Positions 7,771 through 16,643 of a DNA stretch of 64,000 nucleotides are shown here, in pieces. The notes below the pieces were generated by a model, which saw only the letters and a list, made by a program, of their open reading frames with translations, was not told the origin of the DNA and did not search any database. Position 1 is the stretch's first letter; each line of letters begins with the position of its first letter. The stretch comes from Acidobacteriota bacterium (GTDB taxonomy: Bacteria > Acidobacteriota > Blastocatellia > Pyrinomonadales > Pyrinomonadaceae): NCBI GenBank assembly GCA_016716435.1, contig JADJWI010000003.1:248001-312000 (forward strand), written 5' to 3'. The position numbers and the translations under genes are program-made.

Positions 7771-9381
7771 TCAGAATCTCAAGGCCACATTCTGCCCGTC
7801 AAGCACGAGGTTGTTACCGATAACGGCGTTCAGATTCCGGCCGCTGTATCGCACCTCGATCTCGCCCGAGGCATCGGCATCACCCGAACTCTGGACCATT
7901 ATCCTTGCCGAATTGCTGTCAAAGGCGACGAGCTTTCCTTCAAAGTTGATCGTTCCGTTAAGCCGGGTTATCGAGACGGTCGCTGTGCCGTCGGTTTGGA
8001 TCGTCACCGTTCCGCGAATAATCAAATCCGTACTGCGGCCTTCGATCTGGAATGAGCCCGTGCCAAACTTCGAAACGTTTAGCGACTGGCCCGTTATGAC
8101 CTCGGGCTCATCGCTCGCCGGGCTAACAACGATCTCAACGCCCTGAACATTCGCGTTGCGAAGGTTGACGGGCGTTCCGGCCTCCGATCGGAATCGAAGC
8201 GTCTTATTCGAGCGAATCTCGGCCAACACCACATAGCTTCGCTGAAGATTGACGTCGCGGCGTTCGTACCCGAGTTCGAACGGCAAAGGCACCTGCCGCG
8301 TGCCGGGCGTTACGGTCGTTTCCGCCACCGGCGTCCCTTCGGGATCTTCGGCGTCAACGAGCTTAACGAGAATCTCTGAATCTGCCGGCAGGGCGATCCT
8401 CTGCCGATAGGTGACCGTTCCGCGGATCGTTCCCGAAGCCTGTCCCGTTCCCGGGCCCGGACGGCCGACGGGGACAACGACGATATCGACATTCCGCGGG
8501 CTTCCCTGCGTGATAACCGGATAATTGGTGTCCGTCGTGTAAAGCAGCCGCCCGCCGTCGCGGATCTCGGCCCGGATCGCGTAGCGGTTCCGCTCCTGGA
8601 TGCGCGTCCGGTCGTAGGCAAAACTGAAATCGAACGGGACCTGCTTGCCGCCGGTGTTGATCTGTTGCCGGGCGATAACGTCCGCCGCAGCATCCGCCCT
8701 TGAGACATCAAGCAGCGAAACGGTCAGAACAGCCGTCGGCGGAAGCGCCATCCGTGTCCGATACGTCACCGTTCCGGAAACGACGTTGTCCTGCGCCTCG
8801 ATCGGGCCTGAATTCTCGCAGTTCGGCCGCGTATCCACGTCAACGGCCTTGACTACCGGACGCGTTCCCAACGTGATCTCGTAGTTGACGTAGCTCGTCC
8901 GCGAGGGACAGCACAATCCGTCGTCGTCATCGTAGCGGACGAACTGAACGGTCAGGTTATCGGGGTTAAAGAATTGGATCGTGCTCAAAGCTCCATCGGT
9001 CCGTGAATTGGAGACCGTCGGGGCGAGCGTCCCGGCAAAGCGGTTCCCGACGAAGACGAAACCGTTGTATTCGTTCGGCCGGCACATCCCGTCAACGCTC
9101 GCCATTGCGGTTACGATCGCGATCGTCCCGTAGCTGTACGTCGGGCCGAAGAGGAACCAGCCCGCCCGAGTCAGTGCCCGGTCGTTGATCGTTTCCGCTG
9201 CCCGGATCGTGCCGCGGCACATCTGCGAAGTTGGCGCCTCGCCGTTACTACGCGGAGCGGCCGGTATTACTCCATTGCCGGTGTTCCACGGCGTCGAGAA
9301 TCCGCGGTCAAGCCAAGAGGTTTGGCCGAAGGCCGTAGCGGACAGTATGGCAAAAAGCAGCGTCAAAAGACGGATATTCAT
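7771..9381 (-). CDS. Secreted protein with two YscW/YbaY-type domains
   Basis: 536 residues with a signal peptide (1-19, 'ATAFGQ'). Residues about 20-190 are a unique N-terminal region with several cysteines. Two copies of a beta-sandwich domain follow (about 200-300 and 315-425), each opening 'GTVTYRxRxALP' and containing 'VPxxFxxxYxxxxxxxxxxYxxxAEIR', the pattern of the YscW/YbaY family of type III chaperone-like lipoproteins. A C-terminal beta-rich segment (430-536) ends in phenylalanine. There is no lipobox. The start at 9381 has GGGAGGAG seven bases upstream. Role not known; the duplicated domain suggests binding of an exported partner or glycan. Confidence 0.7.
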   Translation of the reverse strand: MNIRLLTLLFAILSATAFGQTSWLDRGFSTPWNTGNGVIPAAPRSNGEAPTSQMCRGTIRAAETINDRALTRAGWFLFGPTYSYGTIAIVTAMASVDGMCRPNEYNGFVFVGNRFAGTLAPTVSNSRTDGALSTIQFFNPDNLTVQFVRYDDDDGLCCPSRTSYVNYEITLGTRPVVKAVDVDTRPNCENSGPIEAQDNVVSGTVTYRTRMALPPTAVLTVSLLDVSRADAAADVIARQQINTGGKQVPFDFSFAYDRTRIQERNRYAIRAEIRDGGRLLYTTDTNYPVITQGSPRNVDIVVVPVGRPGPGTGQASGTIRGTVTYRQRIALPADSEILVKLVDAEDPEGTPVAETTVTPGTRQVPLPFELGYERRDVNLQRSYVVLAEIRSNKTLRFRSEAGTPVNLRNANVQGVEIVVSPASDEPEVITGQSLNVSKFGTGSFQIEGRSTDLIIRGTVTIQTDGTATVSITRLNGTINFEGKLVAFDSNSARIMVQSSGDADASGEIEVRYSGRNLNAVIGNNLVLDGQNVALRF

Positions 9382-9401
9382 TATTCTCTCCTCCCAAAAT
9401 G

Positions 9402-9415
9402 ATCGTTTTAACGAT
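9402..9415. promoter_or_regulatory. Inverted repeat in the leader of the YscW-domain gene
   Basis: ATCGTT-TT-AACGAT, perfect 6-bp arms around TT, about 20 bases before the start codon of the minus-strand gene. It could be a protein binding site or a small leader hairpin. Confidence 0.35.
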
Positions 9416-9505
9416 AAAGCAACTCACCGGTATAGTCCTAGTGAGCGTCAAAATTTGCAGTGTTCCAAGATTTTATCACCCTCGTCAATTCCGGGTGAAT
9501 AGGCC

Positions 9506-9736
9506 TCAGGCGTCGTCACCGATCGCCTCGACCGGGCACGCCATCAACGCTTCTTCACATAGGGCAAGTTCTTCGGGGGAAATGGGCTGTTTATAAACGT
9601 ACGAATACCCGTTCTCGTCATTGCGGGTAAAGTTTGCCGGAGCCGTGTCGCGGCAAACGTCGCAGTCGATGCACATCCGGTCAACATAGAACCGGCCGCG
9701 GACGTTGTCCGGCAATTTGTCAGAGAGCTCTGCCAT
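9506..9736 (-). CDS. Single [4Fe-4S] ferredoxin
   Basis: 76 residues. Cys22, Cys25 and Cys28 ('CIDCDVC') plus Cys67-Pro ('ACPVEAIG') bind one [4Fe-4S] cluster; the second cluster of classical ferredoxins is absent. The sequence is of the Thermotoga/Bacillus type with 'AIGDD' near the end. It begins nine bases after nadA on the same strand, so the two are probably cotranscribed. NadA carries an oxygen-sensitive [4Fe-4S] cluster, so the ferredoxin could help keep that cluster reduced, but this is inference. Confidence 0.92.
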   Translation of the reverse strand: MAELSDKLPDNVRGRFYVDRMCIDCDVCRDTAPANFTRNDENGYSYVYKQPISPEELALCEEALMACPVEAIGDDA

Positions 9737-9745
9737 TTTTGCCTG

Positions 9746-10858
9746 CTACTTGCCCGTTTCGGTCATCCGGATCATCCTCTCAAGGGCGATATTGGCAAAG
9801 TGCTTCGTTTCGTCATCGACGACTATCTCGTTCACCACAACGCCCTCGGCAAGGTTCTCGAGCGCCCATGCCAGGTTCTGCGGGGCGATGCGGTACATCG
9901 TCGCACACATGCAGAGGTCCGGAGCGAGAAGGTGAATTTCCTTATCCGGAAACCGCTGAGCGAGCCGGTTGACAAGATTGACCTCGGTGCCGATCGCCCA
10001 CTTTGAACCTGCCGGTGCGTTTTCGACCGTCTTGATGATAAAGCTTGTCGAGCCGTTCAGGTCGCTGCGCTCGACAACCTCGTACGTGCACTCCGGATGG
10101 ACAAGCACCTGAACGCCCGGAACCTTCTCGCGGATCCGGTCGACGTGCCACTCCTTGAACCGCCCGTGGACCGAACAATGGCCTCGCCAAAGAATCAGCT
10201 TTGCCTCAAGCAAGGCTTCGGGCGTATTTCCGCCTAGTTCCTCATTCGGATTCCAGACGACCATCTTGTCGAGCGGGATGCCGAACTTCGCTCCCGTGTT
10301 CCGCCCAAGATGCTGGTCCGGGAAAAAGAACATCTTGTCGAATTCCTTCAGATATACATCGAAAAGCGGGACCGCGTTCGACGAGGTGCAGACGACGCCG
10401 TCGTTCCGCCCGCAAAAGGCCTTGATCGCCGCCGATGAGTTCATATAGGTGATCGGTGCGACCTTGCTCTTTAGGACACCGATATCGCGGAGCTGTTCCC
10501 AGGCGTCCTCGACCTGATCGATGGTCGCCATGTCCGCCATCGAACAGCCCGCACCGAGGTCCGGCAAGATGACCCGCTGCTGCGGCTTGCCGAGTATGTC
10601 GGCCGATTCGGCCATGAAGTGAACGCCGCAGAAAACGATGTGCTGAGCATTCGTCTCCGAAGCCATCACGGAAAGCTGATACGAATCGCCATTCAGGTCG
10701 GCGTGGCGAATAACGTCGTCACGCTGATAATGGTGCCCGAGAATGATCACATCGCCGCCCAAGGCCTCGCGAGCAGCCTCAATACTCGAGGCCAACTCCG
10801 CCTCCGGCATCACCAAAAAATCCTCGAGCGGGCGAACCTGCTCAACCACTGTACTCAT
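9746..10858 (-). CDS. nadA: Quinolinate synthase A
   Basis: 370 residues. It condenses iminoaspartate with dihydroxyacetone phosphate to quinolinate in NAD synthesis, using a [4Fe-4S] cluster. The family marks are 'GHHYQRDDVIRHADLNGDS', 'FCGVHFMAESADIL', 'GAGCSMADM', 'HPECTYEVVERSD' and 'APDLCMCATMYRI', which supply the cluster cysteines. Two ATGs stand in tandem; GGAGG lies five bases before the second, so I start at 10858. NadB and NadC are not in this window. A perfect palindrome 41 bp upstream may be an operator. Confidence 0.96.
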   Translation of the reverse strand: MSTVVEQVRPLEDFLVMPEAELASSIEAAREALGGDVIILGHHYQRDDVIRHADLNGDSYQLSVMASETNAQHIVFCGVHFMAESADILGKPQQRVILPDLGAGCSMADMATIDQVEDAWEQLRDIGVLKSKVAPITYMNSSAAIKAFCGRNDGVVCTSSNAVPLFDVYLKEFDKMFFFPDQHLGRNTGAKFGIPLDKMVVWNPNEELGGNTPEALLEAKLILWRGHCSVHGRFKEWHVDRIREKVPGVQVLVHPECTYEVVERSDLNGSTSFIIKTVENAPAGSKWAIGTEVNLVNRLAQRFPDKEIHLLAPDLCMCATMYRIAPQNLAWALENLAEGVVVNEIVVDDETKHFANIALERMIRMTETGK

Positions 10859-10898
10859 CATCGCCTCCGGTCAAAAACGCCAACGAAATCCCCTTTCC

Positions 10899-10912
10899 CA
10901 TCAAATTTGATG
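10899..10912. promoter_or_regulatory. 14-bp palindrome upstream of nadA
   Basis: CATCAAATTTGATG is a perfect palindrome 41-54 bases before the nadA start. Its place fits a repressor site in the 5' leader or promoter. No known NAD regulator site was recognised. Confidence 0.4.
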
Positions 10913-11026
10913 ATGTCACTTGCCCCGCCTTTGCGCAAGCAAGTTGCACCTCAACTGATCATCGATCTGTTCCGGTGTGCTGCGTTTCGCCGGGATCTGA
11001 TCGAAACGGGCGAGTTCACATCTTTT

Positions 11027-11065
11027 GTAACAATTTCTTAACAAAGTTTACCAATTTATTTAAGG
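11027..11065. promoter_or_regulatory. Pho-box-like repeats, 11-bp period
   Basis: Four hexamers begin exactly 11 bp apart: GTAACA (11027), TTAACA (11038), TACCAA (11049) and TTAAGG (11060). The first two match the TTAACA-type units seen before pstS in this window; the last two are weaker. They lie in the long gap between nadA and the secreted propeller/TonB receptor block, about 280 bp before that block. Confidence 0.4.
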
Positions 11066-11344
11066 CTGAATTCACATGCCGTTCAGGTCGCGCGGATAGA
11101 GTTGTTCCTTCGCAGCAATCGATCAGCTCACATTTGTCCCACCGGGCACCGGCGGACTTTTGCCGCGAAACGCTGTTGAAGGAGGCCATCGAGGCCGATC
11201 GTACTTCACAGCAGAGAACCGAACAACCGGAATCTTAATGATCTCTTTAATGCGATCAACAGTTTTGACTCGATGGAGACGGGACATTCATCGAACGAAA
11301 GACCAAGTAACCAAGCACAGAAGCCCAAAACATTTGGAGGAAAA

Positions 11345-12361
11345 ATGAGAAATTTGTTCAAAGCAATATTTGCCGTGGCCATGATCGTTTCGATCAATGC
11401 AGCTGCTTTCGGCCAGATCGCGTATTCGATCACGGACAACAACCGCGACGTCACGAATCTTCAGCAACAGTATTACCAGTTTGACCTAGCCACGGGTCAA
11501 GGCACGCTGATCAGCAACCTTACGCTCAACGGCCAGACCATTCGCCGTGAGTATGAAGGCCTTGCCTCGATCGGTTCAGTCCTTTACGGTGTCGCTGAGT
11601 TTGACACAGAACTTTGCAATACGGGTTCGGATCCGGTCACTGGATTGGCATCAGACCTTCGCGTCTTCCGTACGCCGGGAACCTATCCGCAGCCCAACGG
11701 TGTCGCCGGCCCGATCGGCCCGCAAGTTGGCGAGACCTGCTTCCCGTCGGGCTTTACCGAGGCCGCCGCTGCATACAACGCGACCGACGGCTGGATCTAT
11801 GCGATCGCCAGCGACGATAATCTTCCGGCATCGGCTCCGCGAAGCCGCCTTTTCCGCATTAGCCCGACCACCGGCTTTGCAACTCAGATCGGATCGGGTG
11901 CGACCGCTGCCGGTCTCATCAAGACCGCTGACAGCCAGGGCGGCGACGAGAATCCATACTTTGACGGCCTTGCCGTTACTGCTGATGGCCGCATCTTCGC
12001 ATCGGAAAATCGGTTCAACAACAACGCCGGAGCAAATGGTTCGATCTATCAGCTTTTCGCGACCGGCCCGAATGCCGGACGTGCCCGCTTCATCACGAAC
12101 ACGCTCCCGACGGACGTTAACCGTGATACCGGCCTTGCCTCTTTTGGTAACACGCTCTATCTCCTTCTTGAGGATGCACGTGTTTATACCATTACCGACC
12201 TAACACCGGGACCGGCAGGAACGGCGAAGGCAACCGCACTTGTTTTCCCGCTCGGAAGTCCGGCCAATTCGAACACACTTTCGACCCCGGGCTGCCTCAG
12301 CACCGGAGCTTTCTGCGGCGATTTTGAAGGATTCGACATTCCGGTCCTTCCGATTCGCTAG
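11345..12361 (+). CDS. Secreted beta-propeller-like protein
   Basis: 338 residues with a signal peptide (1-24, 'NAAAFGQ'). The remainder has repeated short strands such as 'YYQFDLATGQGTLI', 'GLASIGSVLYGV', 'GWIYAIASDD', 'LFRISPTTGFATQIG', 'DGLAVTADGRIFAS' and 'GLASFGNTLYLL', the look of a beta-propeller that reads as 'object, value, display' repeats (DUF4394-like). Four cysteines are present. GGAGG four bases before the ATG fixes the start. It is the first gene of a block with the TonB receptor 128 bp downstream, so it may be a surface partner of that receptor. Exact function unknown. Confidence 0.75.
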   Translation: MRNLFKAIFAVAMIVSINAAAFGQIAYSITDNNRDVTNLQQQYYQFDLATGQGTLISNLTLNGQTIRREYEGLASIGSVLYGVAEFDTELCNTGSDPVTGLASDLRVFRTPGTYPQPNGVAGPIGPQVGETCFPSGFTEAAAAYNATDGWIYAIASDDNLPASAPRSRLFRISPTTGFATQIGSGATAAGLIKTADSQGGDENPYFDGLAVTADGRIFASENRFNNNAGANGSIYQLFATGPNAGRARFITNTLPTDVNRDTGLASFGNTLYLLLEDARVYTITDLTPGPAGTAKATALVFPLGSPANSNTLSTPGCLSTGAFCGDFEGFDIPVLPIR

Positions 12362-12394
12362 GCGTCAGTTGGTTACGAACAAGGGGAACTATCG

Positions 12395-12432
12395 GCTTCG
12401 GGCGGCGGACTTTGATCGCCGCCGCCCGAAGC
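12395..12432 (+). repeat. Strong intercistronic stem-loop
   Basis: A perfect 14-bp GC-rich stem (12395-12408 with 12419-12432, 10-base loop) lies between the propeller gene and the TonB receptor gene. No T-run follows on either strand, so it looks less like a terminator than an RNA-stabilising or processing hairpin that sets the upstream message apart from the downstream one. Confidence 0.65.
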
Positions 12433-12489
12433 AAACTTAAAAGAACGAATATTTTTTTGGAGAGAACAAATAGCGAGGATTTTTGAGCC

Positions 12490-15400
12490 ATGCGCACAAA
12501 ACGATTCATACAATTTATTGCTCTGGTAGTTTTTGGCCTTGCCAGCCTTAACGGAGCTTTCGGACAGGCGACCGATAACGGCAGCATTAGCGGTACCGTT
12601 TCGGACCAAAATGGAGCGCTGATCCCCGGCGCGACCATCACTATCAAGAATTTGGCTACGGGGCTAACCCGCAGCACGACCGTCCGCGACAACGGAACAT
12701 GGAACTTTGCCGTGCTTCCTCTCGGCGATTATGAAGTAAAGGCCGAGGCCGCCGGATTTGAGCCAAAGATCGAACAGGCAAATGTTGGATCAAGTGTCTC
12801 AACACAAGTATTCCTTATTCTCGGCGTCGCCGGAGTGGAAGGAAATGTCGTTGACGTTGTTGTTACCGACGATAGCGGTCCGCTTCCGGAAGGCACGAGT
12901 GTCACCGGATCTCAGCTCACGGGCAAAAAGCTCGAGTCGCTTCCCTCGATCCGCGGAGCGTTCACTTCGCTTACGACCGATGCTTCGGTTTCGGGCGATC
13001 TTAATGATCCGCTTGGAACCGGCAGCGGTAACCAGGAAGTCTCTGTCGCCGGCTCACGTACAACATCGCAGTCGGTGCTTTTTAATGGTATCGACGCCAC
13101 CAACGCCACCGGCACCGGCTCGCTTACCGGCAACATCTCGCCCGCACCGGAAACGGTTCAGGAAGTAAAGATATTGACCTCGGGCTATGATGCCTCGCTC
13201 GGGCGCAGCGGCGGCGGCAATATCCAGCTCGTAACACGCGGCGGCGGAAATACCTTTAACGGCAACGCCTACGCCTATGTTCAGAATGAGCTTTTCAACG
13301 CAAACGATTTCTTTTTTAACCGAGATGGTATCGATCGCCAGAAGGCACGCAAGTTCGAAGGCGGTGCCACGCTCGGCGGACCAATTAAGAAGGACCGAGC
13401 GTTCTTCTTTGTAGGTTATCAGCGGACGGATTCGAAATCAGCCTACGTACCGACCGCACAAAGCTACACCGTGCTTCCCGAGGCACTCGCACTGATCACA
13501 GATCGGTCCGATCCCGAGAACATCCGGCTCGCATTCCTGAGAACAGCACAGAACGGCGGACAGGTCAGCACCTTCGGAAACGCATTCACGTTCCTTCCGG
13601 GGCCCGGTGCCCCCGGTTACTGCGTTCGGACCCTGACGCCGGGCACCTTTGCCGGAACGATCGCTTCGACCTGTATCGACCCGACCAGCCCGGGGTTTAG
13701 GCTCTTTGGCCTCCGCAATCCGGTGACAGGCGGGTTTATTATTCCGCAGCTGACGGCCGGACGCTACGAGCCGCTTTTTTATAACACCGCCAACGTCGAG
13801 GCCTTGCTCAACGGCACGACCCGAATCACCGACTTTACGCCATTCGGACTGCCGAACGGCCTGCCGATCCTCGACCGTGGCGTGCAGGGCCGAGTCCGCG
13901 GCGGGTTCCCGCTGGTTCGCGTTAGGAATGTTTTCCCTGCGGAGTATGAACAGGATCAGATCACAGCAAGGATCGATTACACCCTTTCACCGGGCAATAG
14001 CGAAGGCAAAGGCCTCAATACTCTCGCCGGAACGTTTTTCTGGGCAGATTTCCCGTCGCTCGATCCTTTCTCAGACGACACACTTGTTTCGGCAACACCG
14101 CTTATCAAGGCCGATAAGAACCGGACGCTGGCGATCACGAATACACACTTCTTTTCACCGACTCTGATCAACGAGGTCCGCTTCGGCTACTTCTTTCTGG
14201 ATAACACCCGCGAGCTTGACGATCGGTTTCTATCTAACGAGCTGACAAACCCGGGCCTTGGGATCTTTAACCCGGCGACGGTCTTCGATTCGGGACCCGC
14301 GACCCTCCGCGGTGCTCGCTGGGCAGGCTTCGGCAATTTCCGCGATTTTTCGCTGATGGCCCCGAACGACGTTTACAACAAGCGAAATCAGACGACCCTG
14401 ACCTTCGCTAACAACATGACCTGGATCAAGGGCCGCCACTCGCTTCGCTTCGGTGCCGAGCACAAGCGGAACTTTTATGACACGAATCTTCCCGAAGAGC
14501 AGGGCGTTGAGTTTGAGGGCCTGACGAATTTCACCGAGCTGCTGACAGGCTTTGTGCCTGAAGCGGACGTCGCTTTTGGCATCAGCGACAAGCAGTTCCG
14601 GTTCAACGACCTCAGCTTTTACATCTCGGACGAGTTCAAGCTCTCGCAGAAGCTTACGCTGACGATGGGCCTTCGCTGGGATTGGTTCGGTTGGCCGATC
14701 GAAAAGTTCGGACGTTTCTCGAACTTTGATTTCTCACGCGTGACCGATCCGAACAACATCGAGCCGGGCTTCATTCTTCCGACGAACATCGCCAACACGG
14801 GCGTTGCCGCGATCGACCAATCGCTCGGCGGGATAGCTTCGGCCGGCAACAAGCACACGCTCAACGGCCAGGACCTGAACAATTTCGCCCCGCGCGTCGG
14901 CTTTGCGTTCAAGCCGTTCACCAACGATTCGACCGTCATACGCGGCGGCTACGGCATCTTCTTTGATCGGCCGTCGGCGGCGTTCATCAACACGATCTAC
15001 TCCAACTATCCCTTCTTTAAGGAGATAGAAGTGCAGACCGAGAGCTCGCCTTCGACCGTCCAGACGACGACGGCGTTCGGGCAGACAAACCCGATGTTCC
15101 CGTTCTCGAGCTACTTCCCTTACCGAGTGGCCTTCCGCGATGCAGACCGCTTTACGCCCTACGTATTGGTCGATCAGGGCCCTGGGGCTGACCCAATCGC
15201 AGGCGTTGAACCGCTCGAGTTTCGAGCGATCGACCGCGACCTGAAAACGCCAATGGTCCAGCAATGGAATATCGGTATCCAGCGGGAATTTGCATTCGGC
15301 AGCAGCGAGAATTGGACCGTCGAGGCTCGTTACGTCGGATCGAAGGGGCAGAACCTGCTTCTGGCGGTCGGCTTTAACCAGCCGTATGACCTTAATGACC

Positions 15401-16620
15401 CGAACACGCCGGACTACATTTACGGACGTTTGAACGATGCGTTCGACCTCGCACGCCCGGGCATTCTCCCGGCTCGTGCTCCGGGCCTGAGCGAGCGTGA
15501 TCGCGGTACACGGCCGAACAATGATGTTGACGGAGCATTTGGGGCCTGCAGCACCATTTGGCGTGCGATCCTCGGCTACAACCCGTGCAACAACGGAAAC
15601 GGCGGCATCGACCTCAACGCATCTGCGGCAAACTTCCAGTTTGTAAATGCCCTGATCGCGGCTGAGGTCCGAGTCCCGTACCTCGGTTTTGACCCGACGG
15701 ACGCGATCATTCTGCAGTCGCGCGGCTACTCGTCGTACCATTCGGGATTGCTGAACGTTTCGCGTCGCCTCTCGAAGGGCTTTGCCTTGAATCTCTCTTA
15801 CACCTGGTCGAAATCGATCGACATCGGCTCGACCGACCCGGGCAGCACGACCGCCTCGGGCCGGCCGGACACGCCGAACCTCGGCCTTGTTGTGCAGGGC
15901 GACCAGCGGAACCTGAACGCCAATAAGGCGGTTTCGGACTACGACCGGCCGCACAAGTTCGCAGGTACATTCACCTGGGAACTTCCCTTTAACAAGTCAA
16001 AGAACAAGTGGATCAACGGCTTCCAGCTCGTCGGCTCGGGACAGTGGCAGTCAGGCGCACCGTTCAGCATCATCGCCTCTGATGCGGGATTTGAGGTTCT
16101 CCGGACCAGCGGCGATATCGAGTCACAATTCCTGGGCATATTCCTTGAAGCCACGGAACGCAACGCTCCGCTTCTTCCGCTCAACACTCTTGTCCGCATC
16201 TTTAATGTCGGCGGGGCAAGCGGAACGATCTTCAATGCGGCTTTCGGACGCCCGAGTGTTCGAAGCCTCGAGCTGCTACGTCGCGGCGGTGCAGATCGAC
16301 TCCGTGAATACTTCAACATATGCCAGGACCCGAACAACACCGAATGTGCCCTTGTCGCACCGCTCGGCGGCTTTGGAAATCTCGGCAGGAACACGCTCCG
16401 CGGCCCCTCGCAAAAGCGTATCGACTTCAGCTTGCAGAAAACGACACGGCTTTCCGAGCGGCTTTCACTCGAGCTGAAGTGGGACGTTTTCAACATCTTC
16501 AACTGGGCAAACTTCGCAAACCCGAACTCCGACCTCAGCGATGAAACGGACTTCGGCCAGATAACGAGGACAGTTGGTGCGCCGCGTGTAATGCAGTTCG
16601 GAGCAAAGTTGAGGTTCTAG
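12490..16620 (+). CDS. Oar-like TonB-dependent receptor with carboxypeptidase-regulatory domain
   Basis: 1376 residues. A signal peptide (1-25, 'GAFGQ') precedes a CarboxypepD_reg domain (about 30-110, 'GSISGTVSDQNGALIPGATI'), a plug domain (about 130-260, with 'EVSVAGSRTTSQSVLFNGID' and 'SGYDASLGRSGGGNIQLVTRGG') and a very long outer-membrane barrel that ends in aromatic 'FGAKLRF'. This is the Oar/SusC-like type that is greatly expanded in Acidobacteria. No TonB box is obvious. Substrate unknown; such receptors import large ligands or export adhesins. A SurA-like foldase follows after 24 bp, which fits a barrel needing periplasmic chaperoning. The gene carries long open antisense frames that are codon artefacts. 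Confidence 0.93.
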   Translation: MRTKRFIQFIALVVFGLASLNGAFGQATDNGSISGTVSDQNGALIPGATITIKNLATGLTRSTTVRDNGTWNFAVLPLGDYEVKAEAAGFEPKIEQANVGSSVSTQVFLILGVAGVEGNVVDVVVTDDSGPLPEGTSVTGSQLTGKKLESLPSIRGAFTSLTTDASVSGDLNDPLGTGSGNQEVSVAGSRTTSQSVLFNGIDATNATGTGSLTGNISPAPETVQEVKILTSGYDASLGRSGGGNIQLVTRGGGNTFNGNAYAYVQNELFNANDFFFNRDGIDRQKARKFEGGATLGGPIKKDRAFFFVGYQRTDSKSAYVPTAQSYTVLPEALALITDRSDPENIRLAFLRTAQNGGQVSTFGNAFTFLPGPGAPGYCVRTLTPGTFAGTIASTCIDPTSPGFRLFGLRNPVTGGFIIPQLTAGRYEPLFYNTANVEALLNGTTRITDFTPFGLPNGLPILDRGVQGRVRGGFPLVRVRNVFPAEYEQDQITARIDYTLSPGNSEGKGLNTLAGTFFWADFPSLDPFSDDTLVSATPLIKADKNRTLAITNTHFFSPTLINEVRFGYFFLDNTRELDDRFLSNELTNPGLGIFNPATVFDSGPATLRGARWAGFGNFRDFSLMAPNDVYNKRNQTTLTFANNMTWIKGRHSLRFGAEHKRNFYDTNLPEEQGVEFEGLTNFTELLTGFVPEADVAFGISDKQFRFNDLSFYISDEFKLSQKLTLTMGLRWDWFGWPIEKFGRFSNFDFSRVTDPNNIEPGFILPTNIANTGVAAIDQSLGGIASAGNKHTLNGQDLNNFAPRVGFAFKPFTNDSTVIRGGYGIFFDRPSAAFINTIYSNYPFFKEIEVQTESSPSTVQTTTAFGQTNPMFPFSSYFPYRVAFRDADRFTPYVLVDQGPGADPIAGVEPLEFRAIDRDLKTPMVQQWNIGIQREFAFGSSENWTVEARYVGSKGQNLLLAVGFNQPYDLNDPNTPDYIYGRLNDAFDLARPGILPARAPGLSERDRGTRPNNDVDGAFGACSTIWRAILGYNPCNNGNGGIDLNASAANFQFVNALIAAEVRVPYLGFDPTDAIILQSRGYSSYHSGLLNVSRRLSKGFALNLSYTWSKSIDIGSTDPGSTTASGRPDTPNLGLVVQGDQRNLNANKAVSDYDRPHKFAGTFTWELPFNKSKNKWINGFQLVGSGQWQSGAPFSIIASDAGFEVLRTSGDIESQFLGIFLEATERNAPLLPLNTLVRIFNVGGASGTIFNAAFGRPSVRSLELLRRGGADRLREYFNICQDPNNTECALVAPLGGFGNLGRNTLRGPSQKRIDFSLQKTTRLSERLSLELKWDVFNIFNWANFANPNSDLSDETDFGQITRTVGAPRVMQFGAKLRF

Positions 16621-16643
16621 GGAACAAGAACGGAGAAGTAAAC

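Noticed and set aside
14734..15954. 406-codon open frame on the minus strand inside the TonB receptor
   Set aside because: Arg/Val-rich shadow of the receptor frame, no motif.
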